From: Gastranaerophilus sp045639085
GTDB lineage: Bacteria; Cyanobacteriota; Vampirovibrionia; Gastranaerophilales; Gastranaerophilaceae
NCBI GenBank assembly: GCA_045639085.1
Contig: JAZUCM010000057.1
Location: forward strand, 1-25,923
Reading direction: 5' to 3'
Length of the DNA stretch: 25,923 nt
In this document: positions 15,664-22,694 of the stretch, piece after piece
How the letters are laid out: the number at the start of each line of letters is the position of its first letter
Numbering within the stretch: position 1 is the first letter of the stretch
The notes under the pieces: generated by a model
The model's database searches: none
The model's input: only the letters and a program-made list of their open reading frames with translations
Told to the model about the DNA's origin: nothing
Translations under genes and position numbers: made by a program

Positions 15664-16486
15664 CAATCACCTCATCGGAAAAATACATTTTCTTTATTTG
15701 CGTCAAAGCATTTTTTATATACTTAGCGCTATCTTTATACTGTGTAAATACAATATCAAAACCTTCAGTATCATCGCATACAAAATTCCAATAATTTTTA
15801 CCAATTAACAATTCCTCTTCGGCAAAGAATTGTTTAACCCTCTCTTGTTTCCACAGTTTGCCTTCTCCGAATTTATTATAAGCAGTAGCAAAATAAATAA
15901 AAACCTTGTGTTCCGGAGAATCTTTAAGTAAATTTTTTAACAAATAAAATTCATTTAACATTGCCATTTTTTCTGATTTAGATTTTTTATTATCTAAATC
16001 TCCACCAGCCTTTAGTTCTATTATATAATGTTCCTTTTTCTTTTCATTATAGAAGTAATTATCAGTAGCATGCGTTTGTCGAAAGCTATCTATATTCGCA
16101 GGAATAATAAAATTATTATCTTGATAATGACCAATTTCAGGTTTTATATGTTGTTCATATGAACTCATAAGATTGGCTATATGCTGCTCTTGAGCAGGCA
16201 ATAAAAAAGAAGTAATAGAACCATTAACAGTATAACTTAACTTAGCAATTGCATTACCCATATTTTCCAAAACTTTGCCAAAACTACTGTCAAAACTACG
16301 AACGAAAGCACTATAAAACATAAATTCTTCACCAAGCTCGGCAATAAAACAATTATTTTTCTTCGAATTTATTACACCATCTTCATCTTCTACTTCTGCG
16401 CTATAACGAGTTTCTAAACCAAGCACAAAATTCTTTATGCTTGCGTCAACAATTTCACAGATCGCTTTCTTTTTATTTATATCCAT
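15650..16486 (-). CDS. Type II restriction endonuclease, TdeIII-like
   Basis: Protein of 278 residues placed by its position next to a methyltransferase and by a PD-(D/E)xK core: TDNYFYNE with Asp142, then YIIELKAGGDLDNKKS with Glu157 and Lys159. The ELKAGGDLDNKKSKSEKM stretch recalls the TdeIII family, whose founding member cuts GGNCC; this family and site assignment is from memory and unverified. ATG is preceded by GAGGAA at 7 bases. It is the first gene of a two-gene R-M unit between ilvB and the histidine kinase, with no control (C) protein gene. The long AT-rich leader (16487-16578) has no clear promoter. Confidence 0.8.
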   Translation of the reverse strand: MDINKKKAICEIVDASIKNFVLGLETRYSAEVEDEDGVINSKKNNCFIAELGEEFMFYSAFVRSFDSSFGKVLENMGNAIAKLSYTVNGSITSFLLPAQEQHIANLMSSYEQHIKPEIGHYQDNNFIIPANIDSFRQTHATDNYFYNEKKKEHYIIELKAGGDLDNKKSKSEKMAMLNEFYLLKNLLKDSPEHKVFIYFATAYNKFGEGKLWKQERVKQFFAEEELLIGKNYWNFVCDDTEGFDIVFTQYKDSAKYIKNALTQIKKMYFSDEVIDARY

Positions 16487-16578
16487 AAATATTCCTCTAA
16501 ATTATTCTATCACAAAATATACACAAACACAGCTTTGTAATATTAAGCACTAAATAAATCTTAGTATGTACTTACATT

Positions 16579-18207
16579 CTACACCACTTCCATTGGTTCA
16601 ACGATAAAGTCAATTAAGAACGGGCGATTAGCAGAAAAACATTTTTCCAGAGCTGAATTAATATCTTCCACGCATTCAACTCGCTCAGCACCCACTCCAT
16701 AAGCGTTCGCCAATTTCACAAAATCCGGGTTGCAAATATGGGTTTCGCTATATCTTTTTTCACAAAAACGTTCTTGCAACTGACGAACCATCCCCAAATA
16801 TCCATTATTCAAAACAAAAATTTTCACCGGCAACCCGTACTCAACGCAAGTTGCAAGTTCTTGAATATTCATCTGCAAGCTACCATCACCCGTTATACAA
16901 ACCACAGGCGCCACACCTTGAGCAATACTCGCACCAATCGCCGCAGGAAAACCAAATCCCATTGTCCCTGAGCCCCCGGAAGTTAAAAACCTACCGGCAC
17001 CGTCAAATTCATAACCTTTAGCCGTCCAAAGCTGATGTTGACCCACTTCCGTCGTGACAACTAAGTTTTTTCCTTTTGCAAACTTAGAAATAGCCTCAAT
17101 AACCTCAAATGAATGAAGTTTATCAGATTTTTTCAGCGGTTTTCTATTTTGACTTTTTAAAATCTGTGCCTCATTTGCCCAAAAACCAAAGTCCAGGTTC
17201 GACTTCGTCCAAAGTTCTTGTAAAATCTCGCCTACATCACCAACAACACCCAAACGAGGGTTCATAACACGTGAGATTTCAGCCTCATTTATGTCAATCT
17301 GGACTAAGTTTCTCTCCAATTCGCCGTTGGGGAAACAACAACTAATTCTATCGTTAAACCGTGCCCCAAAAGAAATTATCAAATCACTTTCGCGCACAAT
17401 TTGGTTTGCGCTAAAATCACCAAATAGTCCTATCATCCCAAAATACAGCGGATGATTTTGAGGAAAAGCACCCAACCCCATCATTGTCGATACAACAGGG
17501 ATTCTTATTTTTTGCGCGAACGTCAAAAGTTTATCCGCAGCCGCAGCGTGCACAACTCCGCCACCCGCAACGATTAACGGACGTTTAGCATTCTCAAGCA
17601 AAGACAAAATATCTGAAACTTTTTCCACTTCTGACACGCTTTTTAAATCTCGTAACATCATGCCGGTAAACTCAGCGTTCTCAGTAAAAATATTTTTTGC
17701 CAAATCAACGACAACAGGCCCTTTTTTACCTGAAAGTGCAATCTCAAAAGCTTCCACCAAAGTTTTTTCAAGTTCGCGAACATCGGTCACCTGAAAAGTT
17801 TTCTTAGTGCAAGGGCGTGTAATGTTAACGATATCAACCTCTTGAAACGCATCTTTTCCTATCAATTCTTTAGAAACCTGCCCTGTCAAAACGACAAGCG
17901 GATATCCGTCCAGGTATGCATTAGCAAGCCCGGTAACAATATTTGTTGCCCCCGGCCCCGAAGTAACAAGCACAACGCCAGGTTTTTTACCACCGTGAGC
18001 GCGCGCATAACCTTCTGCCTCATGAACAGATGCTTGTTCGTGACGACTTAAAATATGTTTTATCTCATTTTGCGAAAACAACTCGTCGTAAACCTTCAAC
18101 ACAATTCCGCCCGGATAACCGAAAATTGTATCCACGCCAAGGTTTTTCAAAGTTTCTATTAAAATTTTCGCGCCTGTAAAGGTCTTTGTTGTAACTTGCA
18201 TAGACAT
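16579..18207 (-). CDS. ilvB: Acetolactate synthase large (catalytic) subunit
   Basis: Thiamine-diphosphate enzyme of 542 residues that joins two pyruvates, or pyruvate with 2-oxobutyrate, in the first common step of branched-chain amino acid synthesis. The N-terminal domain has the catalytic Glu57 in RHEQASVHEAEGYAR and TSGPGATNIVTG; DAFQEVDIVNITRP follows. The C-terminal ThDP/Mg motif is GDGSLQMNIQELAT from residue 440, with NNGYLGMVRQ at 467-476. Length is slightly short of E. coli IlvB but complete. The regulatory subunit IlvN, which usually follows directly, is absent: the next gene is the restriction endonuclease. A second in-frame ATG at 18201 lies at the predicted start of a leaderless transcript. 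Confidence 0.95.
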   Translation of the reverse strand: MSMQVTTKTFTGAKILIETLKNLGVDTIFGYPGGIVLKVYDELFSQNEIKHILSRHEQASVHEAEGYARAHGGKKPGVVLVTSGPGATNIVTGLANAYLDGYPLVVLTGQVSKELIGKDAFQEVDIVNITRPCTKKTFQVTDVRELEKTLVEAFEIALSGKKGPVVVDLAKNIFTENAEFTGMMLRDLKSVSEVEKVSDILSLLENAKRPLIVAGGGVVHAAAADKLLTFAQKIRIPVVSTMMGLGAFPQNHPLYFGMIGLFGDFSANQIVRESDLIISFGARFNDRISCCFPNGELERNLVQIDINEAEISRVMNPRLGVVGDVGEILQELWTKSNLDFGFWANEAQILKSQNRKPLKKSDKLHSFEVIEAISKFAKGKNLVVTTEVGQHQLWTAKGYEFDGAGRFLTSGGSGTMGFGFPAAIGASIAQGVAPVVCITGDGSLQMNIQELATCVEYGLPVKIFVLNNGYLGMVRQLQERFCEKRYSETHICNPDFVKLANAYGVGAERVECVEDINSALEKCFSANRPFLIDFIVEPMEVV

Positions 18208-18208
18208 A

Positions 18209-18217
18209 ATTATAACA
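18209..18217 (-). promoter_or_regulatory. Extended -10 promoter at the ilvB start
   Basis: The minus strand reads TGTTATAAT directly before the ilvB ATG at 18207. Normal spacing puts the transcription start near 18202, next to the second in-frame ATG at 18201, so translation may begin there on a leaderless mRNA. No convincing -35 is present. The element resembles those at 4299-4307, 14863-14871 and 22500-22508. Confidence 0.45.
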
Positions 18218-18222
18218 CGAAA

Positions 18223-18582
18223 TTACAAATTTTCTCCATTTATCCGTTCGTCAACCTCAGTTGCGCGAAGCTTTTCAATATATTGGACACATCGTTCACG
18301 ATTTTCTAAGCTATTTTTGCGTTTCAGTTCCAATTTTGCCCTTTTTTCTTCCAGTTTTTTACGTTTTTTATCAAGTTTGGCTTGTTTTTTCTGTTCTTTT
18401 TGAAATTGCTTAAACTCTTTTTCATCAAACCCGACAAAATCCGTCTGAAACTCGTCATCAATCGGCACCTGAGATCCAGTAGGTGAAGTCATAACCGGCT
18501 TATCAACCTGTCTTGGCGGCTTTTTAGCCTCAACAAACCCAATTGAAAGAAAAATCGCAATTAGTAAAATTAAAATTCTCAT
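18223..18582 (-). CDS. Secreted Lys-rich helical protein, function unknown
   Basis: Protein of 119 residues. A short charged start, a hydrophobic stretch (RILILLIAIFLSIGF) and a plausible cleavage after VEA near residue 19 form a typical Sec signal peptide, so it is probably periplasmic or exported. The mature part has a Pro-rich start and then a strongly basic helical region (repeated KKxKxLEEKRAKLELKRK) likely to be a coiled coil. No domain is recognised. It begins 10 bases after the rph stop with a GAGGG Shine-Dalgarno sequence, so it is probably co-transcribed with rph. Confidence 0.75.
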   Translation of the reverse strand: MRILILLIAIFLSIGFVEAKKPPRQVDKPVMTSPTGSQVPIDDEFQTDFVGFDEKEFKQFQKEQKKQAKLDKKRKKLEEKRAKLELKRKNSLENRERCVQYIEKLRATEVDERINGENL

Positions 18583-18591
18583 TGACCCTCG

Positions 18592-19281
18592 CTAGTATTT
18601 CTCAATAATCTCCATTATGCCTTTTTTAGCGATGGCGAAAATTTCGCCCATTTGCGCCTCGGCATAAGGTTCACCCTCGGCTGTCGTTTGGAACTCAATA
18701 ATCTTACCGCTTTTTGTTAAAACAATATTTGCATCAACCTGAGCGCGACTGTCTTCTTCGTATTCCAAATCCAATCGAACTTCGCCATCAACAATCCCGG
18801 CTGAAATCGCTGCAATCGGTTCGATAATAGGGTTTTGCGCAAGTTTACCTTCATCAATTAACTTTTCAACCGCAATTTTCAACGCCAAAAATCCACCACA
18901 AATACTAGCCGTACGAGTTCCGCCATCCGCCTGAATAACATCAGCGTCAATCGTGATAGTCAAATCCGGCATCTTTGTCAAATCTACACAAGCACGAAGG
19001 CTACGGCCAATAAGTCGTTGAATCTCCTGAGTTCGACCGGAGATTTTTGTACGTTCGCGCTGACAACGGGTACTTGTAGAGGACGGCAAAAGCGAATATT
19101 CTGCCGTAACCCATCCTCGATTATCTTCTTTGTCCATCCATTTTGGTTTGCCAGTTTCAACTGACGCTGTTGTGATAACCTTTGTATCGCCAAATTCTAC
19201 CAACACCGAACCCAGCGCATGTTTCGTGAAATTCGGTGTAAATTTTATTTCTCTTAATTCATCATTTTTTCTTTTTCGCAT
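18592..19281 (-). CDS. rph: Ribonuclease PH
   Basis: Phosphorolytic 3'-5' exoribonuclease of 229 residues that trims the 3' ends of tRNA precursors. The family signature is clear: NDELREIKFTPNF near the start, GSVLVEFGDTKVITTASVE, GWVTAEYSLLPSST, SGRTQEIQRLIGRSLRACVD, and IQADGGTRTASICGGFLAL with the phosphate-binding region. It is slightly shorter than the 240-250 residues common in the family, at the C-terminus, but all core motifs are present. AAGGAAT lies about 8 bases before the ATG, at the end of an array of TTAACC repeats (19296-19326). Confidence 0.97.
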   Translation of the reverse strand: MRKRKNDELREIKFTPNFTKHALGSVLVEFGDTKVITTASVETGKPKWMDKEDNRGWVTAEYSLLPSSTSTRCQRERTKISGRTQEIQRLIGRSLRACVDLTKMPDLTITIDADVIQADGGTRTASICGGFLALKIAVEKLIDEGKLAQNPIIEPIAAISAGIVDGEVRLDLEYEEDSRAQVDANIVLTKSGKIIEFQTTAEGEPYAEAQMGEIFAIAKKGIMEIIEKY

Positions 19282-19295
19282 ATTATAAATTCCTT

Positions 19296-19326
19296 TTAAC
19301 CTATTAACCTTATTAACCTATTAACC
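19296..19326. repeat. TTAACC tandem array (repeat D)
   Basis: Four copies of TTAACC start at 19296, 19304, 19313 and 19321, a period of 8-9 bases. On the minus strand they read GGTTAATA, the same octamer that builds the inverted repeats at 4410-4543 and 22642-22679. Here only one arm is present. It lies in the 56-base gap between the zinc-ribbon gene and rph and forms the rph leader. Confidence 0.7.
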
Positions 19327-19337
19327 GAAGCAAAGCG

Positions 19338-19553
19338 CTAATCATAATCCCACTTATAAATCGCACCGCAATATTTACACACCGCAAACCCGTTCATAAA
19401 CGCCAAATCCGGCACGAATTTATACCCGTCAACCGTAATTTCAATATCACCGTCCAAATTATAATCCATTTTGAACGAACGACTGCCTTGATAATCCGGC
19501 GCAAACATCAATTCAAATCTATCAACAGTTTTACAAGCCTTGCACTTAAACAC
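19338..19553 (-). CDS. Small zinc-ribbon protein
   Basis: Protein of 71 residues with two CxxC knuckles, C4-x2-C7 and C59-x2-C62 (FAVCKYCGAIYKW), which would bind one zinc ion. The segment between is acidic and beta-rich. No enzymatic motif is present. Start is GTG, overlapping the TAG of the upstream membrane-protein gene by one base (TAGTG) with GAGGA upstream, so the two are translationally coupled. Specific function unknown. Confidence 0.8.
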   Translation of the reverse strand: MFKCKACKTVDRFELMFAPDYQGSRSFKMDYNLDGDIEITVDGYKFVPDLAFMNGFAVCKYCGAIYKWDYD

Positions 19554-20518
19554 TACACTTCCTCATCATCTTTCAAATTCGCTCTTCGCAAGATTTCAGG
19601 ATCAAGCTGTTTTTTCCCTTTCCCATTCTTTTTTGTCGCAGATTTCGGAATTTTTGCCCCTAATTTTTTGTACCAAAGAGTCCAAGAAACACTCCTCAAA
19701 GGCAACGTAAAACCAAAAATTATGAAGTTAACCAAGCTACTAAAAAGAGTTTGAGAAATTAATTGTGGTGTAATCTGTAGCATTATCGGCAATTTGGCAT
19801 TAAGCGCGTTCACATAATCCGTCGCCACAAACATCCAAGCAATATTAGCCAAAAAATTTCTTGTATCAACGACTTTTGCCAACCCATAAAAAGAAATTTG
19901 TGCCAGTCCCCAAGCAATTAAAAACAAAACCACCGCTAGCCCGAATGTCTGCCAGAAAGAACCTTTCACAAGTTGCGCACTTTTAGAAAAACAATTGATA
20001 ACGCCCTTATCACCCTCAAAAGTAAACACCTGAAAAACAAGTATAAAAAACACAAACAAAATCATGCCGGGAATAATTAAAAGCGGATTAAACATCACAA
20101 ACCCAAGAATAGAAACCAACAGCCACAGAAGAATAAACGTCCAAAGATTTCTATTTACCACCCCATTATGCGCCGGAAAATCATAAACTTTACCTGAAGT
20201 CTGGGCACTATGCGCCATAGAGTTCAACGCAGCATAAGCCACTAAATATTTCCAAAAAGCACTTATCATCAACACCAATCCCGGTAAAATCGCCAAAAGT
20301 ACCAGTGCCAACTGCTTGGAAGGCTCTGCAAAAAACTCATATTTAGCAACCAACGCAGGCAAATTATCTTTCAAATACATTGCCGGAATAAAAATTAAAA
20401 CCAATCCCAACAACTGACCCAACACAGGAAACAACATATACACAAAAAACTTGTGTATATTCATCAAGTACATTTGCAAACCTTTAAACAAAACTTTCAT
20501 AAAATTATTGTTTTTCAT
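19553..20518 (-). CDS. Multi-pass membrane protein of unknown function
   Basis: Protein of 321 residues with about five or six hydrophobic helices: near residues 23-50, 70-97, 128-145, 147-168 and 190-215, plus a weaker one near 255-290. The C-terminal 30 residues are basic and then acidic and should be cytoplasmic (KKNGKGKKQLDPEIL). The arrangement recalls glycerophosphodiester phosphodiesterase-associated or DUF975-type membrane domains, but no diagnostic motif allows a firm call. It is divergent from the PHP gene and overlaps the downstream zinc-ribbon gene by one base, so the two probably work together. Confidence 0.85.
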   Translation of the reverse strand: MKNNNFMKVLFKGLQMYLMNIHKFFVYMLFPVLGQLLGLVLIFIPAMYLKDNLPALVAKYEFFAEPSKQLALVLLAILPGLVLMISAFWKYLVAYAALNSMAHSAQTSGKVYDFPAHNGVVNRNLWTFILLWLLVSILGFVMFNPLLIIPGMILFVFFILVFQVFTFEGDKGVINCFSKSAQLVKGSFWQTFGLAVVLFLIAWGLAQISFYGLAKVVDTRNFLANIAWMFVATDYVNALNAKLPIMLQITPQLISQTLFSSLVNFIIFGFTLPLRSVSWTLWYKKLGAKIPKSATKKNGKGKKQLDPEILRRANLKDDEEV

Positions 20519-20542
20519 AGCAACCCCAAAATATTTTTATAC

Positions 20543-20548
20543 TATAAT
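20543..20548 (+). promoter_or_regulatory. -10 element for the PHP gene
   Basis: A perfect TATAAT lies 29 bases before the ATG at 20577, in the 58-base divergent gap with the membrane-protein gene. No good -35 is seen at the usual distance. The predicted leader of about 20 bases contains AGGA (20564-20567) nine bases from the start codon. Confidence 0.4.
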
Positions 20549-20576
20549 ATTCTATAACAAATCAGGAAAAAAGAAA

Positions 20577-21209
20577 ATGGTTAATTACAGAGAATTAATA
20601 TCTTCATTTACAAAAGAGGACTACGAACAAAATTTAATCAATTTGCACATCCACACTAATTACTCAGACGGCCGCGCGGATTTTGAAGACATAATCCACC
20701 AAGCCCAAGAAAAAGGCTATAAATACATCGCAATTTCAGACCATAACACCATGAACGGTTATGTTAAAACCGCAATAAAAAAAGATTTTTTAATTCCCGC
20801 CGTAGAATTCGACGTTTGGTACGGGCCTATTTTCTGCCATATTCTCGCATACGGCGTTGACTTTAATAACGAAACATTCAAGCCATTTCTTGCCAAAAAC
20901 GAACGTGAAATCAGATGTAAATTCACCCGTCTTTTGCCCACACGCGATATGCAAAAATTAATAAACGCAATCCACGCAGCTGGCGGAATTGCAGTTTTAG
21001 CGCACCCAGCCTGCTGCTGGGCCCTAAGCTTAGACAATCTCTTTTCTTCGCTCAAAAAATTAGGACTAGACGGCGCGGAAGTTTACTACCCATACGAACG
21101 CCACCGTGGAATAATAAAATTCCACAGAGCGTCAACGGTTGAAAAATACGCCACCAAACACAACCTCATCAAAACCGGCGGCACAGATTTACATAGGACA
21201 ACAATTTAA
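20577..21209 (+). CDS. PHP-domain phosphoesterase, probably 3'-truncated
   Basis: Metal-dependent PHP phosphoesterase of 210 residues. Metal ligands visible are H24 and H26 (NLHIHTNYSDG), D55 and H56 (ISDHNT), E77 (VEFD), H143 (VLAHPA) and D204/H206 (TGGTDLH). The ATG at 20577, with AGGA upstream, is chosen over an upstream in-frame start because the preceding region is the divergent promoter. Related proteins normally continue for some tens of residues after the final TDxHG motif; here the frame ends four residues later, RTTI-stop, only three bases from the stop of convergent pilin gene 2. I infer that arrival of the pilin cassette removed the C-terminus. All metal ligands are still encoded, so activity is possible. 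The substrate is unknown. Confidence 0.85.
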   Translation: MVNYRELISSFTKEDYEQNLINLHIHTNYSDGRADFEDIIHQAQEKGYKYIAISDHNTMNGYVKTAIKKDFLIPAVEFDVWYGPIFCHILAYGVDFNNETFKPFLAKNEREIRCKFTRLLPTRDMQKLINAIHAAGGIAVLAHPACCWALSLDNLFSSLKKLGLDGAEVYYPYERHRGIIKFHRASTVEKYATKHNLIKTGGTDLHRTTI

Positions 21210-21212
21210 CAG

Positions 21213-22433
21213 CTATCTTTGAATACACCAAGACGTTGCTGTATCTGATTCTCTTCTGGCATTTCTTATACCCGTTCTGAAATGCAAATATCTAATACTT
21301 CCATCCTCAAACAAAGTGTTACTCCACATATTAGTACTTGCGTTATCTGCAAAAGTATCATCATTGACAGAAAATAACAAATTATTATTATAAAACATTG
21401 CAGACAATTCATCAATATTAGGCAATCTTGTTTCACTATTTTGTCCGCCACAATAATTTCTTGCACTATTAAAATCAAGTGCTTCATTTATATTAGACAA
21501 CGGTAAAGGTGCCACCGTCGCCGTATTATCAGCATAAAGAGCCGTAACAAATCCAACATCTTTACCAACGGTATTTGGGCCTTTATTTCCATTTAAATCA
21601 TAAACGAAATTTGCACACATGTAAGCCTGAACATACATATATCCATCGCCATTATCAGCAGCACAATAAGGGTTATAGTAAAGTAGAACAGACTCTCCAT
21701 TTTGAGTTTCAAAAGCCGCTGCTTTTGTATCTGTTTGGGAATAACTTGCAACCCAACTATAATTCATAGTACTATTAACAATAGTTTTACTATAATTAAA
21801 AGACGCATTAAACCCCATCAAAGTCTTAGGGATTTGCGAAAATGCCGTATTCCCATTAAGTGCATTTATAGTTGAAGGAACACCGCAATCCGCAAGATGT
21901 TCACTATCACAAATGTTGTTGATTTTAAGGACTTTACTCAGACCTTCTGTCAAAAAAGTTTCTGCCGCAGTATCCGCCGTAACGCTTCCATTTTCGTCTT
22001 CTGTCAATGTTCCGTACCCACCGACTTGTGGCATCATTGCGATGGCTTGGGATAAGCGCGCATAAAGCGCTTTGCGTTGGGTGTTCCAAGTTCTCTCATT
22101 AATATTCGCCATCAAACTTGGTAGCGTAATCGCGGCGACAACGCCGATGATTGTGAGGGAAAGTAGGATTTCGGCCATAGTGAATGCACATTGCGTCATT
22201 GCGAGCGAACGGATGTGAGCGCGGCAACCCAGCCGATTGAGCGCAGCGAAATCGGTCAATATCGTCACGCTGGCTGACTGCCCTCGTCTGAACTCGGTCA
22301 GCTTAGGCAATAAGCTAAACGTGCAGTCTTGACATTCTTCGGTACGAATAGGGAACCAGCTCAGCTGGTTTGCTTCGTCACTCACTGCGTTCATTCCTCG
22401 CAATGACGCATGTTTTTTTAATGTTTCTGTCAT
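21213..22433 (-). CDS. Type IV pilin-like protein 2 with interrupted leader
   Basis: Paralogue of the 3237-4232 pilin, 406 residues. After a short start, MTETLKKH, residues 9-82 come from an inserted palindromic repeat; the prepilin motif resumes as A83/F84-TMAE with the usual hydrophobic helix. Without the insert the leader would be about nine residues and end KHA before FTMAE. Ala at -1 instead of the usual Gly is tolerated by some prepilin peptidases. Body residues are very close to pilin 1 (ISQAIAMMPQ-type segment, KVLKINNICD, DLNGNKGPNTVGKD), while the C-terminal head (RLPNIDELSAMFYN, MWSNT, WCIQR) is divergent. The ATG at 22433 has a strong GGAGG sequence. An internal ATG supplied by the insert (MTQCA/FTMAE, near 22202) would give a short leader but lacks a ribosome binding site. 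Whether a 74-residue insertion permits processing is unknown. Confidence 0.85.
   Translation of the reverse strand: MTETLKKHASLRGMNAVSDEANQLSWFPIRTEECQDCTFSLLPKLTEFRRGQSASVTILTDFAALNRLGCRAHIRSLAMTQCAFTMAEILLSLTIIGVVAAITLPSLMANINERTWNTQRKALYARLSQAIAMMPQVGGYGTLTEDENGSVTADTAAETFLTEGLSKVLKINNICDSEHLADCGVPSTINALNGNTAFSQIPKTLMGFNASFNYSKTIVNSTMNYSWVASYSQTDTKAAAFETQNGESVLLYYNPYCAADNGDGYMYVQAYMCANFVYDLNGNKGPNTVGKDVGFVTALYADNTATVAPLPLSNINEALDFNSARNYCGGQNSETRLPNIDELSAMFYNNNLLFSVNDDTFADNASTNMWSNTLFEDGSIRYLHFRTGIRNARRESDTATSWCIQR
22188..22409. mobile_element. Palindromic repeat element inserted in pilin 2
   Basis: An insertion of 222 bases, exactly 74 codons, compared with pilin 1. The termini are inverted repeats: GCGTCATTGCGAG (22193-22205) and CTCGCAATGACGC (22397-22409), continuing imperfectly for about 45 bases inward (for example GCGAACG and GTGAGC stretches). 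Nested hairpins such as CAGCTGAGCTGG are inside. It is clearly more GC-rich than its surroundings. CGTCATTGCGAG ends are familiar from short repeated palindromic elements in several bacterial groups; in-frame insertion recalls Rickettsia palindromic elements. It encodes no transposase, so it would be non-autonomous. Confidence 0.75.
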
Positions 22434-22499
22434 GTTTACCTCCGTAATCTTGCGTTCACAAGGGTCGGAGATTTTGGCAAAACATGAGCCGCAACCCCA
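22434..22499 (-). promoter_or_regulatory. Conserved 5' leader of pilin gene 2
   Basis: Matches the pilin 1 leader (4233-4298) across its length, including the CAAAAC/GTTTTG-type inverted repeat and the CTTGCG-TT-CACAAG stem, where some differences keep pairing (CTTG with CAAG). Contains the strong GGAGG ribosome binding site next to the ATG. Confidence 0.6.
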
Positions 22500-22508
22500 A
22501 TTATAGCA
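22500..22508 (-). promoter_or_regulatory. Extended -10 promoter of pilin gene 2
   Basis: Minus-strand TGCTATAAT, identical to the element at 4299-4307. The -35 position 17 bases upstream falls at 22523-22528, at the end of the G tract. Confidence 0.6.
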
Positions 22509-22523
22509 AGGACTTTGAGGCCG

Positions 22524-22534
22524 CCCCCCCCCCC
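22524..22534 (-). repeat. 11-base poly-G tract in pilin 2 promoter
   Basis: Eleven consecutive C on the plus strand, the same length and the same relative place as in pilin gene 1, directly followed by TATTGAACT as there. The tract separates the distal TTGACA promoter from the proximal extended -10. It is a candidate slipped-strand switch. Confidence 0.85.
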
Positions 22535-22579
22535 TATTGAACTGTATATTCCACTATTGTATTTTAATTTAACCATACT

Positions 22580-22610
22580 ATTATATTAACCGATTTTCTA
22601 CTTTTGTCAA
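22580..22610 (-). promoter_or_regulatory. Distal TTGACA promoter of pilin gene 2
   Basis: A perfect minus-strand -35 TTGACA is at 22605-22610. Possible -10 elements are TATAAT (22580-22585, spacing 19) and TAATAT (22583-22588, spacing 16). The position relative to the G tract matches pilin gene 1. Confidence 0.5.
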
Positions 22611-22641
22611 GGGGGACATGATTATTTTATGCATAATGTAG

Positions 22642-22679
22642 GGTTAATGAGTTAACTTTATCAATTTAACCGTTTAACC
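22642..22679. repeat. Inverted octamer repeat C (short form)
   Basis: GGTTAATGAGTTAA (22642-22655) and TTAACCGTTTAACC (22666-22679) are inverted at 11 of 14 positions. This is a two-octamer version of repeats A and B and again lies just upstream of a pilin promoter, 15 bases from the rex stop codon. It could also help end rex transcription. Confidence 0.55.
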
Positions 22680-22694
22680 TCACCAATGGCGAAA

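Noticed and set aside
22202..22433. Re-annotating pilin 2 to start at the internal ATG near 22202
   Set aside because: This would give a normal short leader (MTQCA), but there is no ribosome binding site there, whereas the ATG at 22433 has a strong GGAGG and the same leader as pilin 1.
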